Assembly: GCF_000510265.1 (NCBI RefSeq)
Contig: NZ_CP006745.1
Location: 553,444 to 617,443 of the forward strand
Reading direction: 5' to 3'
DNA length: 64,000 nt
Origin: Candidatus Endolissoclinum faulkneri L5
Lineage (GTDB): Bacteria > Pseudomonadota > Alphaproteobacteria > Thalassobaculales > Thalassobaculaceae
Below are positions 1 through 11,229 of this stretch, one piece after another. Each line of letters starts with the position of its first letter. Within the stretch, counting starts at the first letter, position 1. The notes below the pieces were generated by a model. That model saw only the letters and a program-made list of their open reading frames with translations. It made no database searches and had not been told where the DNA came from. A program made the translations under genes and the position numbers.

Positions 1-1460
1 TATTTGTATCCAGCAATACCGCTTACTATTGCGCCGATGGCAAGCACTAACAGTGGTATGAGCATTATAGGTGACGGATCATGAGCATTTTTAAAAGTAC
101 TGCTATTCTGCATTCTTGACTTGCCGTGAAATGTCATAAATAACAATCTACATGAGTAAAAGGCGGTTAGCAAAACTGTGAGTATTCCAATCCAGAAGGC
201 GAATTTCCCAGTCCGTGTATGAGAAGCGAAGGCTGCTTCTAGTATTATATCCTTAGAATAATAGCCGGCAAAGAATGGGATGCCAATTAATGCTAAGTTA
301 CCGATCCAAAACATAACATATGTCCATGGGGTTTTGCGCCACATTCCACCCATGTTTTTCATATTTTGTTCGTTGTTAAGTGCATGGATGATTGATCCAG
401 CTGAGAGGAATAGCAATGCCTTGAAGAAGGCGTGAGTTACTAGGTGAAAAATTGCCGCTGGGTATGCGGAGACACCAAGCGCGAAGAACATATAACCTAA
501 TTGAGAACAGGTTGAATAGGCAACAACACGTTTTATATCATTTTGCGTTAAAGCAATAGTTGCTGCAAAAAAAGCGGTAGCAGCACCGATGTTGGTTACG
601 AAGACTAAAGATTTTGGCGCAAGCTCGAACAATGGTGACATACGCGCTACTAAGAATACGCCTGCCGTTACCATAGTAGCAGCATGTATTAAAGCGGACA
701 CTGGAGTAGGGCCTTCCATAGCATCAGGCAGCCAAGTGTGCAGTCCGAGTTGGGCTGATTTTCCCATAGCACCTACAAAAAGCATGATGGAAGCCACCGT
801 GATAGCATTTATATTGTCCCACAAGAGAAAATTAAATGTTTTGTTGGCCATTTTAGGAACATTCAAGAATATTGTATTGAAATCTACCGAACCAAATATT
901 ACGAAACAGCAAAAAATGCCTAGCAAAAATCCAAAATCACCGATACGATTGACTAAAAATGCTTTGAAAGCAGCTACGTTTGCTGAAGAACGATCATACC
1001 AAAAGCCGATCAATAAGTAAGAAATAACTCCTACACTCTCCCAACCAAAAAACAATTGTATCAAGCTATCAGAAGTTACTAGAATTAGCATAGCAAAAGT
1101 AAACAACGATAAATATGACATAAACCGCGCAATGGACGGGTCGTCTTTCATGTATTCTACAGAATACATGTGCACACAAAAAGAAATGACACTAATTACA
1201 ATTACCATTACAGCAGTTAAAGTATCCCAACGTAACGCCCAATTGACTTTTAGAATACCACTGTTTATCCAAGTAAATAATTTGATAGTTTGGTAACTAC
1301 CATTCAGAGCAACTTCCCAGAAGGCCACTATGCTCAATATAGATACTATCAGAATAGTAGCGCAGGTAACGATTTGGACTCCTTTGTCTCCTAGTTTTTT
1401 ATCTCCAAACCCACTGATTAAAGCGCTGATTAGGGGAAGAAAGACAATGGCAGCATACAT
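1..1460 (-). CDS. nuoL: NADH-quinone oxidoreductase subunit L, 3' end outside window
   Basis: Reading the minus strand from the ATG at 1460 gives an uninterrupted polytopic membrane protein (MYAAIVFLPLISALISGFG...) that is still open at the window edge, so about 486 N-terminal residues are visible of the roughly 620-650 usual for NuoL. It is an antiporter-like proton-pumping subunit of complex I in the inner membrane. Visible family marks are FFGWESVGVISYLLIGFW, HTWLPDAMEGPTPVSALIHA and the HAFFKALLFLSAGS stretch, which carry the glutamate, lysines and histidines of the proton path. It starts 5 bases after nuoK stops. nuoM and nuoN would be expected further left. Identification is secure. Confidence 0.95.
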   Translation of the reverse strand, partial: MYAAIVFLPLISALISGFGDKKLGDKGVQIVTCATILIVSILSIVAFWEVALNGSYQTIKLFTWINSGILKVNWALRWDTLTAVMVIVISVISFCVHMYSVEYMKDDPSIARFMSYLSLFTFAMLILVTSDSLIQLFFGWESVGVISYLLIGFWYDRSSANVAAFKAFLVNRIGDFGFLLGIFCCFVIFGSVDFNTIFLNVPKMANKTFNFLLWDNINAITVASIMLFVGAMGKSAQLGLHTWLPDAMEGPTPVSALIHAATMVTAGVFLVARMSPLFELAPKSLVFVTNIGAATAFFAATIALTQNDIKRVVAYSTCSQLGYMFFALGVSAYPAAIFHLVTHAFFKALLFLSAGSIIHALNNEQNMKNMGGMWRKTPWTYVMFWIGNLALIGIPFFAGYYSKDIILEAAFASHTRTGKFAFWIGILTVLLTAFYSCRLLFMTFHGKSRMQNSSTFKNAHDPSPIMLIPLLVLAIGAIVSGIAGYK

Positions 1461-1465
1461 AAACC

Positions 1466-1774
1466 TTAGCCCTTCATCAGATTAATTTCATCGACTGATA
1501 TTGAGCCGCGATTACGGAAAAACACTACAAGTATTGCAAGTCCCACAGCTGCTTCTGCTGCTGCAACCGTTAAGACTAATAGTGCAAAGACTTGACCTAC
1601 AAGATCACCGAGCTGAGTTGAAAAAGCTATAAAATTTATATTAGCAGCGAGCAGTATAAGCTCGATCGACATTAGGATGATAATAACGTTTTTCCGATTT
1701 AAAAAAATACCAAAAACTCCTAAAGTAAATAAAATTGCGGCAACTATTAAGTAATGACTAATAGTAATTTCCAT
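1466..1774 (-). CDS. nuoK: NADH-quinone oxidoreductase subunit K
   Basis: 102 residues, normal for NuoK, with three membrane helices. It is an inner-membrane subunit of the complex I proton-transfer path. The two buried glutamates expected in helices 2 and 3 are present: Glu38 in [14 protein letters not shown] and Glu74 in [16 protein letters not shown] start; it follows nuoJ after one base and precedes nuoL by 5 bases, so it is part of a tightly packed transcript. Confidence 0.95.
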   Translation of the reverse strand: MEITISHYLIVAAILFTLGVFGIFLNRKNVIIILMSIELILLAANINFIAFSTQLGDLVGQVFALLVLTVAAAEAAVGLAILVVFFRNRGSISVDEINLMKG

Positions 1775-1775
1775 G

Positions 1776-2384
1776 CTATACTCCCTTACTACGAGTCACT
1801 TCAACTAATTCTACCACTTCTTCTGAAAGAAGAAGATTCTGTTTGTCTATAGACTGACGTTTCACATCTGTACGTTGGCGTAAAGTTAATACGATAGCAC
1901 CAATCATAGAAACAAGCAGTATAATGCCAGCAGCATGAAAAGCCAATACGTATTGCGTGTAAATTACACGTCCTATTGCTTCTGCATTAGGAACGTGGTA
2001 GGGAATTGGCGAAGTGGCCTTTGCAGCAATATTTAAGTCAATATCTCCTAGTCCTATCACCATGATTAGTTCAGTTAATAGCACAATAATAATCAATCCA
2101 CCGAGCGGTAAATAGCTTGTAAAGCCTTGGCGTAGCATAACTAAATTAATGTTAAGCATCATCACTACGAACAAGAATAACACAGCGATAGCACCAACAT
2201 AAATTATAAGTAGTATCATTGCCAAAAATTCAGCGCCCATCAACAGGAATAATCCAGTCGCATTAAAAAAAGTTAAGATTAAGAAAAGTACAGCATGTAC
2301 CGGATTGCGCGATGTAACAACCATAACAGCTGATGCTATAGTTACAATAGCCAAAACATAGAATATTAAGGCTAATAGAGGCAC
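1776..2384 (-). CDS. nuoJ: NADH-quinone oxidoreductase subunit J
   Basis: 202 residues with five predicted membrane helices and a charged C-terminal tail. It is a membrane subunit of complex I. The helix-3 region [24 protein letters not shown] is typical of the family. The start codon is GTG (2382-2384), preceded by an AGGGG stretch about 14 bases upstream; no nearer ATG keeps the conserved first helix. A 92-base AT-rich gap separates it from nuoI, the widest spacer in this operon. Confidence 0.94.
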   Translation of the reverse strand: MPLLALIFYVLAIVTIASAVMVVTSRNPVHAVLFLILTFFNATGLFLLMGAEFLAMILLIIYVGAIAVLFLFVVMMLNINLVMLRQGFTSYLPLGGLIIIVLLTELIMVIGLGDIDLNIAAKATSPIPYHVPNAEAIGRVIYTQYVLAFHAAGIILLVSMIGAIVLTLRQRTDVKRQSIDKQNLLLSEEVVELVEVTRSKGV

Positions 2385-2476
2385 GTTGATTTATTTCCCC
2401 TTCATTTTTAATAAAAAATATTTTAATTAAAATCTATGCAAAATTGTTAATTTTTTATTAATGATTGATCTTTGTT

Positions 2477-2965
2477 TTAGCGATAAGAGGCGTCAGAAAT
2501 TAGGTTTTTGTTAATTTCCATTTCCCAACGGTCACCATTTGCAAGTAATTTCTCTTTATTATAGAAGAGTTCTTCCCTGCTTTCGGTAGCAAATTCAAAA
2601 TTTGGCCCCTCGACAATAGCGTCGACCGGACAAGCTTCTTGACAGAAGCCACAATATATGCATTTGGTCATATCAATGTCATAGCGTGTGGCGCGACGAG
2701 ATCCGTCAATACGTGGTTCAGCCTCAATGGTGATGGCTTGAGCTGGACATATAGCTTCACACAGTTTACAGGCGATGCACCTTTCTTCACCGCTTGGATA
2801 GCGACGTAAAGCATGCTCACCTCGAAATCTTGGACTGATTGGCCCTTTTTCATGGGGATAATTTATAGTTACCTTGGAGCGGAATAAGTACTTTAATGTT
2901 ATTATCATCCCTCGCATTAATTCGATTAACAATATATTTTTAATATGATATTTAATGGAAGCCAT
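2477..2965 (-). CDS. nuoI: NADH-quinone oxidoreductase subunit I (two [4Fe-4S] clusters)
   Basis: 162 residues, family length. It is a peripheral-arm subunit carrying the N6a and N6b clusters that pass electrons toward NuoB. Two ferredoxin motifs are intact: [12 protein letters not shown] (Cys63/66/69/73) and [12 protein letters not shown] (Cys102/105/108/112), the last Cys of each set donating to the other cluster. An amphipathic N-terminal helix (residues 10-30) would sit on the membrane. ATG start, 31 bases after nuoH in map order. Confidence 0.96.
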   Translation of the reverse strand: MASIKYHIKNILLIELMRGMIITLKYLFRSKVTINYPHEKGPISPRFRGEHALRRYPSGEERCIACKLCEAICPAQAITIEAEPRIDGSRRATRYDIDMTKCIYCGFCQEACPVDAIVEGPNFEFATESREELFYNKEKLLANGDRWEMEINKNLISDASYR

Positions 2966-2996
2966 GAATTATCCTAATTAAATTTGTTTATCTAAT

Positions 2997-3995
2997 TTAC
3001 TTGAAAAACATTATTTTTACACTTGCAGTAATTATTACCCAAAGCATCGATATAGGGAGAAAAACCTTCCATCCTAAACGCATAAGTTGATCATAACGGT
3101 AGCGTGGAAATGTAGCACGGACCCACAAGAATACAAAAAGTACTAGAAAGATTTTTAAGACGAACCACACGAGATTTGGGATCCATTTAAATGGTACTAT
3201 ATCAAGCGGGGGTAACCAACCTCCAAGAAATAATATAGAGGTGATGGCACTCATTAAGATCATGTTAGCGTATTCACCGATAAAGAAAAAAGCAAAGCCT
3301 ATTGATGAATATTCGACAAAATAACCTGCAACTAACTCTGACTCACCTTCCGGTAAATCGAATGGTGCACGATTCGTTTCAGCAAGAGCTGAGATAAAAA
3401 ATATTAAGAACATCGGTAGCATTGGAATTATAAACCACACATTTTTCTGTGCTTCAACTATCTTGGTTAAATTCATCGATCCAGCACAGATTAGTACAGT
3501 AATAATAACCAAACCGATCGAAATTTCGTAAGAGATCATTTGAGCAGTAGAGCGTAAAGCTCCGAGGAATGCATATTTTGAATTGGATGCCCATCCAGAT
3601 ATAATCACACCATAAACATTAAGTGAGCTAATAGCTAACAAGTAAAGCAAACCGAGATTAATATTTGCCAGTACCATTCCTTCATCAAAGGGAATCACTG
3701 CCCAAGATACTAAACTAAGTATGAAAGTTATCATTGGTGCTAAAATAAATATTATCTTATTTGCACCACTAGGAATGATAGTCTCTTTTGACATTAGCTT
3801 TAGCACATCTGCAAATGGCTGCAACAGCCCGAATGGCCCAACTAAGCTTGGACCTTTTCGCAACTGTATAGCACCAATTACTTTGCGTTCAAAAAACGTG
3901 AGGTATGCTATCGCTATCAGTAGTGGAAGTACAATGGATAAGAGTTGAGCTAATACGATAGCTCCCGGAATGATATATGTATCGATAAATCCCAT
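2997..3995 (-). CDS. nuoH: NADH-quinone oxidoreductase subunit H
   Basis: 332 residues with eight membrane helices. It is the complex I subunit that forms most of the quinone chamber at the junction of both arms. Diagnostic stretches are [15 protein letters not shown] (about 35-49) and [20 protein letters not shown] (about 205-224), the acidic loop that couples quinone reduction to proton pumping. ATG start 9 bases after the nuoG stop. Intact. Confidence 0.96.
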   Translation of the reverse strand: MGFIDTYIIPGAIVLAQLLSIVLPLLIAIAYLTFFERKVIGAIQLRKGPSLVGPFGLLQPFADVLKLMSKETIIPSGANKIIFILAPMITFILSLVSWAVIPFDEGMVLANINLGLLYLLAISSLNVYGVIISGWASNSKYAFLGALRSTAQMISYEISIGLVIITVLICAGSMNLTKIVEAQKNVWFIIPMLPMFLIFFISALAETNRAPFDLPEGESELVAGYFVEYSSIGFAFFFIGEYANMILMSAITSILFLGGWLPPLDIVPFKWIPNLVWFVLKIFLVLFVFLWVRATFPRYRYDQLMRLGWKVFLPISMLWVIITASVKIMFFK

Positions 3996-4004
3996 ATTCA
4001 GGCT

Positions 4005-6128
4005 TTATCCTACAACCGACTTATTCATTTGTTCTGAAATACCAGTAATATTACGCCTCTGCAAGACGAAGGACTCTGTGCACTCGGACATCGTCCGAGA
4101 AGCTCGGCTAATCATATCAGTCATGTAAAAATTATCGATCGTACAACTAAACGGTACGTCACTCATTACATCAGCATTGCCAAAAACCCCCCATTTAGCG
4201 GGCTGGATAGCATCAATAGTAGAGAAAGTTGGATACTCAGCGCGCAGTTCAGAACGTACAGACTCAAGTGTGGAAAATGGAATAGTCGCACCAACTATGT
4301 CAGACAGGGCACGCAAAATTTTCCAATCATCGCGTGCTTCTCCTGGAGGAAAAGTAGCTGTTGCAGCCATTTGAATCCTTCCTTCAGTGTTTACGTAAAT
4401 GCCATCCTTCTCCGTATAAGCTGCACCTGGGAAGATAACATCAGCTATATGAGCGCCTCTGTCACCATGATGTCCTTGATAAATTACAAAAGCATCTCCA
4501 AAATCGCTATCTATCTCATCGGCTCCCAGCAAATAAACTAATTTCACAGCACCTGACTTTGTTCCTTCGATTATGCCAGTTACGTCGCGGCCATTATTAT
4601 GTGGTAAAAAACTCATATCCAGACCAGCTACACGCGAAGCAGCTGTATGTAGGACATTAAATCCGTTCCAGTTGGCTGTATGAATATTATTCTTCTTTTG
4701 ATCTATCTGATTGTTATTAAACATACCGGTATCGTTTGCTATCCTGCGAGCCGCGTCAAGAATAGCTGAACCATCGCTACGTGCAAGCGCACCCATGCCT
4801 AGAATAATCATCGGTCGTTTAGCATTTTTTAGAATTTTCGTAAAGGTATGAGATCCATTCATAATTTCAAATAAAGTCTTTGGTCCTACACCAATATGTT
4901 CGTAGTCATAATTCAAATTAACCTTCTTACCTATCAAAGCAATAGAAATCTGTCCTTCCATCCAGCGTTTGCGGATACGCGCATTAATTAATGCGGCTTC
5001 CCAACGCGGATTAGTTCCAACCATAAGGATAGCATCAGCATATTCAATTCCAGCTATAGTCGTGTTAAACAAGTAAGCGGCTCGAATATCGCCACCAACT
5101 TTTGCTCCATCTTGCCGGCAGTCAATATTGGGGCATTTTAAATTATTCATTAATCGCTTCAACGCATACATGGATTCAGCGTCAACAATATCTCCGGCAA
5201 TTGCTGCCATTTGTGTACCTTTTAGATTTTTCATGGCTAAAGCAACAGTGGTAAAAGCCTCTAGCCAGCTTGTAGATTGTAACTTGCCGTCCTTGCGAAC
5301 ATAAGGGCGATCTAGGCGTTGTTGTTTTAATCCATCACAAGCATACCTTGTCTTATCTGAGATCCAATCCTCGTTTACATCCTCATGTAAACGAGGGAGT
5401 ATTCTTAAGACGTCGGCTCCACGAGTGTCGACACGTATATTAGAACCTACTGCATCCATTACATCGACACTATTGGTCTTCCTGAGCTCCCATGGACGAG
5501 CAATGAATGCGTAAGGCTTAGATGTAAGAGCTCCAACAGGGCACAAATCAATGACGTTTGCTGAAAGCTCGCTATTTAGCGCTTCCTCTAAATATGTAGT
5601 AATTTCTGCGTTTTCTCCACGGTTTAGCATGCCCATTTCTTTTACACCTGCGATCTCGGTTGAAAAACGTACACAACGAGTGCAGTGGATACATCTGGTC
5701 ATAACTGTTTTAATTAGAGGACCCATGTATTTATTAGTTACTGCCCTTTTATTATCAAGGTAGCGCGAGGAGTGAAATCCATAACCCATTGCCTGGTCTT
5801 GTAGGTCACACTCACCTCCTTGATCACATATTGGGCAATCCAGTGGATGGTTAATTAACAAAAACTCCATAGTGCTCTTCTGAGCTTTAAGAGCAAAATC
5901 TGATTTGGTATGGATTACCATTCCCTCGTCAGCCGGAAAGGCGCAAGCTACAATTGGTTTTGGGGCATTCTCCAATTCCACTAGGCACATGCGGCAATTA
6001 CCTGCAATCGATAATCGGCTGTGAAAACAAAAATGCGGAACCTCGGAACCAACAGACTCACAGGCCTGCAAAACTGTCCCTCCCTGCGGAATAACAGTTT
6101 CAATTCCATCAATTGTCAGTCTAGGCAT
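4005..6128 (-). CDS. nuoG: NADH-quinone oxidoreductase subunit G (iron-sulfur subunit)
   Basis: 707 residues. It is the largest hydrophilic complex I subunit. The N-terminal ferredoxin-type [2Fe-2S] domain has Cys34, Cys45, Cys48 and Cys62. The His-Cys3 cluster motif starts at His94 with CPICDQGGEC (Cys98/101/107). A further [4Fe-4S] set follows in CIHCTRCVRF and CPVGAL. The remainder is a molybdopterin-oxidoreductase-like domain that holds no Mo in this family. The length matches alphaproteobacterial and mitochondrial forms rather than the ~900-residue E. coli protein. It lies 62 bases after nuoF and 9 before nuoH. No frameshift seen. Confidence 0.95.
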   Translation of the reverse strand: MPRLTIDGIETVIPQGGTVLQACESVGSEVPHFCFHSRLSIAGNCRMCLVELENAPKPIVACAFPADEGMVIHTKSDFALKAQKSTMEFLLINHPLDCPICDQGGECDLQDQAMGYGFHSSRYLDNKRAVTNKYMGPLIKTVMTRCIHCTRCVRFSTEIAGVKEMGMLNRGENAEITTYLEEALNSELSANVIDLCPVGALTSKPYAFIARPWELRKTNSVDVMDAVGSNIRVDTRGADVLRILPRLHEDVNEDWISDKTRYACDGLKQQRLDRPYVRKDGKLQSTSWLEAFTTVALAMKNLKGTQMAAIAGDIVDAESMYALKRLMNNLKCPNIDCRQDGAKVGGDIRAAYLFNTTIAGIEYADAILMVGTNPRWEAALINARIRKRWMEGQISIALIGKKVNLNYDYEHIGVGPKTLFEIMNGSHTFTKILKNAKRPMIILGMGALARSDGSAILDAARRIANDTGMFNNNQIDQKKNNIHTANWNGFNVLHTAASRVAGLDMSFLPHNNGRDVTGIIEGTKSGAVKLVYLLGADEIDSDFGDAFVIYQGHHGDRGAHIADVIFPGAAYTEKDGIYVNTEGRIQMAATATFPPGEARDDWKILRALSDIVGATIPFSTLESVRSELRAEYPTFSTIDAIQPAKWGVFGNADVMSDVPFSCTIDNFYMTDMISRASRTMSECTESFVLQRRNITGISEQMNKSVVG

Positions 6129-6190
6129 GAACGTCTTTCTTAAAACAATATATCGTAACTTACTTAATATAATATATTCGCGTAAGTAGG

Positions 6191-7483
6191 TTAAGTACTG
6201 TTTTTTATTTGTTTACTAGCCTTATAAGCCGTTATTCTACCTTCCATTTCGGGACGGAAATTTCGGATTATTCCTTGAATTGGCCAAGCAGCTGCGTCAC
6301 CTAATGCGCAAATTGTATGACCCTCTATTTGTCGTGTTACATCTTCCAGAGTGTCGATTTCCTCGATATCAGCATCACCACGCACCATTCGCTCCATGAC
6401 GCGGGACATCCAAGCAGTACCTTCGCGGCATGGAGTGCATTGACCACAACTTTCGTGTTTATAAAAAGCAGTTAATCGAGCAATCGCTTTTATTATATCA
6501 GTTTGTTTATTCATGACAATTACTGCTGCAGTGCCAAGGCCAGATTGCACTTCACGTAACGAATCAAAATCCATAAGAATCTCATTACATACTGATTTTG
6601 GTAATAACGGCACCGAGGACCCCCCCGGAATCACCGCTAGCAAGTTATTCCATCCGCCAATCACACCACCGGCGTGTTTATCAATCAATTCCCTAAGAGG
6701 TATGCCGAGCTCCTCTTCTACATTGCATGGATTATTCACATGTCCAGATATAGAGAAAATCTTTGGACCATAATTATTCGGTCTACCAATGCTAGCAAAC
6801 CATTCTGATCCTCGTCGCATAATAGTGGGAATCACTGCAATTGACTCTACGTTGTTAACTGTCGTGGGGCAGCCATATAGGCCAACACTTGCAGGAAAAG
6901 GTGGTTTCAGACGCGGTTGTCCCTTTTTTCCCTCCATAGATTCCAGCAAAGCAGTTTCTTCCCCACATATATACGCTCCAGCACCTCGGTGTAGAATAAC
7001 GTCGAAGTCGTAACCAGAACCGCAAGCATTCTTACCGATTAAACCAGCATCGTATGCTTCTTCGATAGCTTTTTGTATGATTAATGACTCATTATAAAAC
7101 TCACCACGGATGTAAATAAATCCTGTCGATGCGCGGATAGCAAATCCACTAATTAAGCATCCTTCAATTAATTTATGAGGATCATGACGCATAATCTCAC
7201 GATCTTTACAGGTACCTGGCTCTGATTCATCTGCGTTAACTACTAAGTAATGCGGCCTTTCTTTTATTTCCTTTGGCATAAAGGACCACTTTAAACCAGT
7301 TAAAAACCCCCCACCTCCACGCCCACGCAGGCCGGAAGATCTAATTACATCAATGATTTTTTCTGCGGGCATCTTCAATATTTCTGTCGTATTAGACCAG
7401 TCGCCGCGTCGGCGTGCACTCATAATATCAGATCCAAACCAACCATAAAGGTTAGTAAAAATTCGATCTTCATCTTTCAGCAT
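6191..7483 (-). CDS. nuoF: NADH-quinone oxidoreductase subunit F (NADH/FMN-binding)
   Basis: About 430 residues from the chosen start. It is the NADH dehydrogenase subunit that binds NADH and FMN and carries cluster N3. Seen are the glycine-rich [16 protein letters not shown] flavin loop, [16 protein letters not shown] for NADH, and [12 protein letters not shown] with a later Cys in HTICALGD for the [4Fe-4S] cluster. I start at the ATG at 7483 ([14 protein letters not shown]), because family members begin there and AAAAGG lies 8 bases upstream. An in-frame ATG at 7543 would add 20 residues and overlap nuoE by 41 bases. Confidence 0.94.
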   Translation of the reverse strand: MLKDEDRIFTNLYGWFGSDIMSARRRGDWSNTTEILKMPAEKIIDVIRSSGLRGRGGGGFLTGLKWSFMPKEIKERPHYLVVNADESEPGTCKDREIMRHDPHKLIEGCLISGFAIRASTGFIYIRGEFYNESLIIQKAIEEAYDAGLIGKNACGSGYDFDVILHRGAGAYICGEETALLESMEGKKGQPRLKPPFPASVGLYGCPTTVNNVESIAVIPTIMRRGSEWFASIGRPNNYGPKIFSISGHVNNPCNVEEELGIPLRELIDKHAGGVIGGWNNLLAVIPGGSSVPLLPKSVCNEILMDFDSLREVQSGLGTAAVIVMNKQTDIIKAIARLTAFYKHESCGQCTPCREGTAWMSRVMERMVRGDADIEEIDTLEDVTRQIEGHTICALGDAAAWPIQGIIRNFRPEMEGRITAYKASKQIKNST

Positions 7484-7502
7484 CTTAGCAGCCTTTTGCC
7501 CC

Positions 7503-8159
7503 TTAAGAAGTGGTTTTTTTTGTGCACCAGGTTGGTACTCCATCGCTATTTTTCAATGAAACTAACGATGTCGGGCCGTTCTTTGGCATTGATCCCTGGC
7601 GGCCTGACATTGATCCGCATTTAGGCATTTTCCCGATCTTTAAACTCTGAATCAGTTTTCCAGTCAGATCATAATTAAGGTCTTCGTAAACATTATCGTT
7701 TATTTGCAATACAGGCGCATTAGCACAAACACCCAAACATTCGACTTCTAGTAGAGTAAACTGCCCGTCTGAAGTACTGGCGTAATGTTCGAATAGGCCG
7801 AGCTTGTCTTTGATGCATGACATTACTTCGTCTGAGCCTCTCAGCCAGCATGGCGTAGTAGTACATGGTTGCAAAAACCATTTACCAACTGGAATAAGGT
7901 TAAACATTGTATAAAATGTCGCAACTTCTAAAACGCGAATGCGTGGCATACCAAGAGTATCTGCAATTAATTCTATAGCTTTTATTGGCACCCAATTACA
8001 ATTTTGGCGTTGAGCAATATTCAACAATGGAATTACAGCACTAGCTTGCCGACCAGCTGGATATTGCCTTAATATCTTATCAATCGTTAATTGACTTTCA
8101 TCTGTCCACTCGAAGCTTTTTGGCTGGAGATTTTCATCGGCTATCTCCTTAATAGTCAT
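7503..8159 (-). CDS. nuoE: NADH-quinone oxidoreductase subunit E
   Basis: 218 residues. It is the thioredoxin-fold [2Fe-2S] (N1a) subunit of the NADH-oxidising module. The four ligands are Cys99 and Cys104 ([10 protein letters not shown]) and Cys141 and Cys145 ([10 protein letters not shown]). The 40-residue C-terminal tail ([14 protein letters not shown]...) resembles the extension common in alphaproteobacteria. Its ATG overlaps the nuoD stop as ATGA (4-base overlap), suggesting translational coupling. Confidence 0.94.
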   Translation of the reverse strand: MTIKEIADENLQPKSFEWTDESQLTIDKILRQYPAGRQASAVIPLLNIAQRQNCNWVPIKAIELIADTLGMPRIRVLEVATFYTMFNLIPVGKWFLQPCTTTPCWLRGSDEVMSCIKDKLGLFEHYASTSDGQFTLLEVECLGVCANAPVLQINDNVYEDLNYDLTGKLIQSLKIGKMPKCGSMSGRQGSMPKNGPTSLVSLKNSDGVPTWCTKKTTS

Positions 8160-9334
8160 CGATCAATTTCTCCAAATACAATATCTAGTGAGCCAATGAT
8201 CGCAACCGCATCTGCTAGCATATGTCCTCGTGTTAAAAAATCCAATGCTGCTAGAAAAGCAAACCCCGGTGCTCTTATTTTACAACGATATGGCTTATTA
8301 GTTCCATCAGATATTAGAAAAACGCCAAATTCGCCCTTAGGCGCCTCGACAGCTGTATAGGTTTCACCTGCTGGTACTCGATAACCTTCAGTGTATAGTT
8401 TAAAGTGATGAATAAGGGCTTCCATAGAAGATTTCATCTCGTTCCGTTTTGGTGGAGTAACTTTGTGATCCAGTGCCTTGACTGGACCACCTGGCATTTT
8501 GTCAATTACTTGATGAATGATCCTTAGTGACTGACGCATCTCCTCAATGCGCACCAAGTAGCGAGCATAGCAATCACCTGTTTTCCCGATAGGTATATCA
8601 AAATCAAAATCTTCATACGAATCATATGGCTGCGCTGTACGTAAATCCCAGGCAGCTCCAGCTCCACGCAGGACAGGACCTGAAAAACTCATATCTAAAG
8701 CTTGTTCATGGGTTACTACGCCGATATCGACTGTACGTTGTTTAAATATCCGGTTGTTTGTTAGAAGGTTTTCCAGGTCACTAATGAATTTCGGGAAGTT
8801 ATCAGCCCAAGATTTTATGTCCTCGAGCAAGCCTGTCGGAAGGTCTTGATTGACTCCACCAGGACGAAAAAAGGCCGCATGCAGACGTGCTCCTGAGGCA
8901 CGTTCGTAAAATTCCATAAGTTTTTCGCGCTCTTCAAATCCCCAAAGCATCGGCGTCATAGCACCAACATCAAGAGCAAAAGTTGTTATATTTAGTAAAT
9001 GATTTAACAGGCGACCAATTTCTGCGTACAGCACTCGGATGTATTTTGCTCGCTTTGGCACTTCAAGTTCAAGCAGTTTTTCTACTGCAAGAGCATACGC
9101 ATGTTCTTGATTCATCGGTGCAACATAGTCAAGTCGATCAAAATACGGCAATGCTTGCAAATATGTTTTGTGCTCTATCAACTTCTCAGTTCCACGATGC
9201 AACAGGCCGATATGAGGGTCTGCGCGCTCAACTACCTCACCATCCATCTCAAGTACTAGCCTTAACACCCCATGAGCTGCTGGATGCTGCGGTCCAAAAT
9301 TTATTGTGAGTGGTTTAATTTGTAATTCTGCCAT
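8156..9334 (-). CDS. nuoD: NADH-quinone oxidoreductase subunit D
   Basis: 392 residues. It is the 49-kDa-type subunit forming the quinone site with NuoB, related to NiFe-hydrogenase large subunits but without the metal cysteines. Conserved stretches are [20 protein letters not shown] near the N-terminus (quinone-site His) and [21 protein letters not shown] take the ATG at 9334 ([14 protein letters not shown]); the codon before it is TTG. It is a separate gene from nuoC here, unlike the fused enterobacterial NuoCD. Confidence 0.96.
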   Translation of the reverse strand: MAELQIKPLTINFGPQHPAAHGVLRLVLEMDGEVVERADPHIGLLHRGTEKLIEHKTYLQALPYFDRLDYVAPMNQEHAYALAVEKLLELEVPKRAKYIRVLYAEIGRLLNHLLNITTFALDVGAMTPMLWGFEEREKLMEFYERASGARLHAAFFRPGGVNQDLPTGLLEDIKSWADNFPKFISDLENLLTNNRIFKQRTVDIGVVTHEQALDMSFSGPVLRGAGAAWDLRTAQPYDSYEDFDFDIPIGKTGDCYARYLVRIEEMRQSLRIIHQVIDKMPGGPVKALDHKVTPPKRNEMKSSMEALIHHFKLYTEGYRVPAGETYTAVEAPKGEFGVFLISDGTNKPYRCKIRAPGFAFLAALDFLTRGHMLADAVAIIGSLDIVFGEIDR

Positions 9335-9345
9335 CAATCACCGAA

Positions 9346-9978
9346 TCATTCTTTAACTTTTTTGTTCTTAAGATCAGTCAAGAGCGGGCGTGCTCCTTCC
9401 CAAGGGCTTAAAAAATCAAAATTGCGAAACTCTTGTACTAGCGAAACTGGTTCATATACGACACGCTTCTGCTCATCATCATAGCGAACTTCAACATGTC
9501 CAGTTAGCGGAAAATCCTTACGCATCGGATGGCCCTCAAATCCGTAATCAGTTAATATTCGGCGCAAATCAGGATGATCAGAAAAAAAAATACCATACAT
9601 ATCCCATACTTCACGCTCCCACCAATTGGCGGAACGAAAAACATTAGTAGCCGACGGCAGCGGGGTATTTTCGTCAGTCGAAGTTTTTATTCGGATACGT
9701 GTATTATAGCCGGTAGAAAGCAAGTTATAAACTACATCAAATCTGTTTTCACGCTCTGGATAATCTACTCCGCAGATGTCTATTAGCAACTTAAAATGAC
9801 ATTGATCATCGTCACGTAAAAAAACTAATATCTCGATAAGCTTGCTCAATGAGCAACGCAATAAAAGTTCTTCTTTGCTAATCACAACATCAATTAAAAT
9901 GCTGCCAATTTGGATTTTGATGTAGTCAGCTAATTCTTTAAGCTTCCTCCCCGTTTCTGTTTTCTTGCTTGTTATCAT
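9346..9978 (-). CDS. nuoC: NADH-quinone oxidoreductase subunit C
   Basis: 210 residues, ATG start. It is the 30-kDa-type peripheral subunit of complex I, with no cofactor. The family signature [20 protein letters not shown] is present, followed by [20 protein letters not shown]. Gaps are 8 bases to nuoD and 49 bases from nuoB. Intact and in normal operon order. Confidence 0.95.
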   Translation of the reverse strand: MITSKKTETGRKLKELADYIKIQIGSILIDVVISKEELLLRCSLSKLIEILVFLRDDDQCHFKLLIDICGVDYPERENRFDVVYNLLSTGYNTRIRIKTSTDENTPLPSATNVFRSANWWEREVWDMYGIFFSDHPDLRRILTDYGFEGHPMRKDFPLTGHVEVRYDDEQKRVVYEPVSLVQEFRNFDFLSPWEGARPLLTDLKNKKVKE

Positions 9979-10027
9979 CTTTAGCTACTAGTGGCAAAAG
10001 TTTACTAATTAAGCTAAAACTCTACAG

Positions 10028-10567
10028 TTAACGTGCAATAGTTGTAGTGCGGCGAATTTTTCTCTGAAGCTGCATAATGCCATACAACAATGCTTCGGCC
10101 GTTGGTGGGCAACCTGGCACATAAATATCTACCGGTAAGATCCGATCGCATCCTCGCACAACTGAGTAGGAATAGTGGTAATAACCGCCACCATTAGCAC
10201 AAGAACCCATCGATATTACCCATCGTGGTTCAGCCATCTGATCATAAACCTTGCGCAATGCTGGCGCCATTTTATTAGTCAATGTACCAGCAACGATCAT
10301 AACATCAGACTGACGGGGGGAAGGACGAAAAATGATACCGAATCGATCTAAGTCATAGCGACTTGCAGCTGTATGCATCATTTCTACTGCACAACATGCC
10401 AAACCAAAAGTCATCGGCCAAAGCGAACCAGTACGCGCCCAATTAAAAAGCTTATCGAGCTGAGTAACGAAAAATCCCTTTTCTTGCATTTCCTCACCAA
10501 CGCTGGAGAGGACAAGGTCTTGATTATTATCAGTTGGGATTAAATGGCTGGATGACATTAGTCCCAT
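10028..10567 (-). CDS. nuoB: NADH-quinone oxidoreductase subunit B
   Basis: 179 residues from the start chosen here. It carries the terminal cluster N2 that reduces quinone. The adjacent cysteines of LACCAVEMM plus the Cys of GSCANGGG and of [14 protein letters not shown] (Cys65/66/130/160 counted from the upstream ATG at 10588) make up the N2 site. Three in-frame ATGs lie at 10588, 10567 and 10558. The AAGGAG at 10575-10580 sits 7 bases before the middle one, so I start there ([12 protein letters not shown]). This gives a 10-base overlap with nuoA. Confidence 0.95.
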   Translation of the reverse strand: MGLMSSSHLIPTDNNQDLVLSSVGEEMQEKGFFVTQLDKLFNWARTGSLWPMTFGLACCAVEMMHTAASRYDLDRFGIIFRPSPRQSDVMIVAGTLTNKMAPALRKVYDQMAEPRWVISMGSCANGGGYYHYSYSVVRGCDRILPVDIYVPGCPPTAEALLYGIMQLQRKIRRTTTIAR

Positions 10568-10923
10568 TCCAAAGCTCCTTTTTTCCATTCGTAGATGAAT
10601 CCTACTGTCAAGATACTAAGAAAAATCATCATCGACCAAAATCCAAATAAACCGATTGCGGAAAGCGAAGTTGCCCAAGGGAATAGAAAGGCTACTTCAA
10701 GATCAAAGATAACAAACAAAATAGCAACTAGATAAAAGCGTACATCAAATTGCTGCCTGGAATCATCAAAAGCCTCAAACCCACACTCATAGGCAGAAAG
10801 TTTTTCGGAATCGGGACGCCGCACGCCAATAAAAAAAGATAACATGAGAAATACAATGGATAGTACTATAGATAAGATGAAAAACATTAGTATAGGAAGG
10901 TATTCATTTAATGTGAATTTCAT
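10558..10923 (-). CDS. nuoA: NADH-quinone oxidoreductase subunit A
   Basis: 121 residues from the ATG at 10923 ([15 protein letters not shown]...), the usual family length. The reading frame extends to a TTG at 10947, which I reject. It is a three-helix membrane subunit of complex I. The conserved loop after helix 1 has [16 protein letters not shown], with the Cys that is exposed in the inactive state of mitochondrial complex I, then [19 protein letters not shown] with its buried acidic residues. AGGAA lies about 12 bases upstream. It is the first gene of the operon, whose promoter should lie in 10,924-11,152. Confidence 0.95.
   Translation of the reverse strand: MKFTLNEYLPILMFFILSIVLSIVFLMLSFFIGVRRPDSEKLSAYECGFEAFDDSRQQFDVRFYLVAILFVIFDLEVAFLFPWATSLSAIGLFGFWSMMIFLSILTVGFIYEWKKGALEWD
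10575..10580 (-). promoter_or_regulatory. Shine-Dalgarno site of nuoB inside the end of nuoA
   Basis: AAGGAG on the minus strand, 7 bases upstream of the ATG at 10567 and within the last codons of nuoA. It decides between three candidate nuoB starts and implies that nuoB initiation is coupled to translation of nuoA. Confidence 0.7.
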
Positions 10924-11152
10924 AGAAAGTCGATTCCTAGCTTGCAAGTCACCAGCGTCATTTTGTTATATATCTATATACGCCGCACGCTATACAACAA
11001 TAAAATAATTGATAGAGCAATTCCCTTTATTATCCTTTCCCGCTCGCTGCTATGTATATTCTTGATTATAACTAAGATTTTTATCAAAAATCTACTAAAT
11101 TTTTATAGAGATTTTAATGTGCGAATATCGTTACAAAAGAAAGCTAATATAA

Positions 11153-11229
11153 TGGCGGGAGTGACGGGACTTGAACCCGCGGCCTCTGGCGTGACAGGCC
11201 AGCGCTCTAACCAACTGAGCTACACCCCC
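11153..11229 (-). tRNA. tRNA-Asp(GUC)
   Basis: Minus-strand cloverleaf read by eye. The acceptor stem GGGGGTG pairs with CACTCCC (one G-U), the D stem is GCTC/GAGC, the anticodon stem is CTGGC/GCCAG with loop CTGTCAC (anticodon GUC), and the T arm is GCGGG-TTCAAGT-CCCGT. CCA is encoded at 11153-11155. It lies between tRNA-Val and nuoA on the same strand, as commonly seen in alphaproteobacteria. Confidence 0.97.

Noticed and set aside
589-1020. A 143-codon plus-strand ORF
   Set aside because: It is a shadow of nuoL, whose minus-strand frame is open across the same bases with all family motifs.
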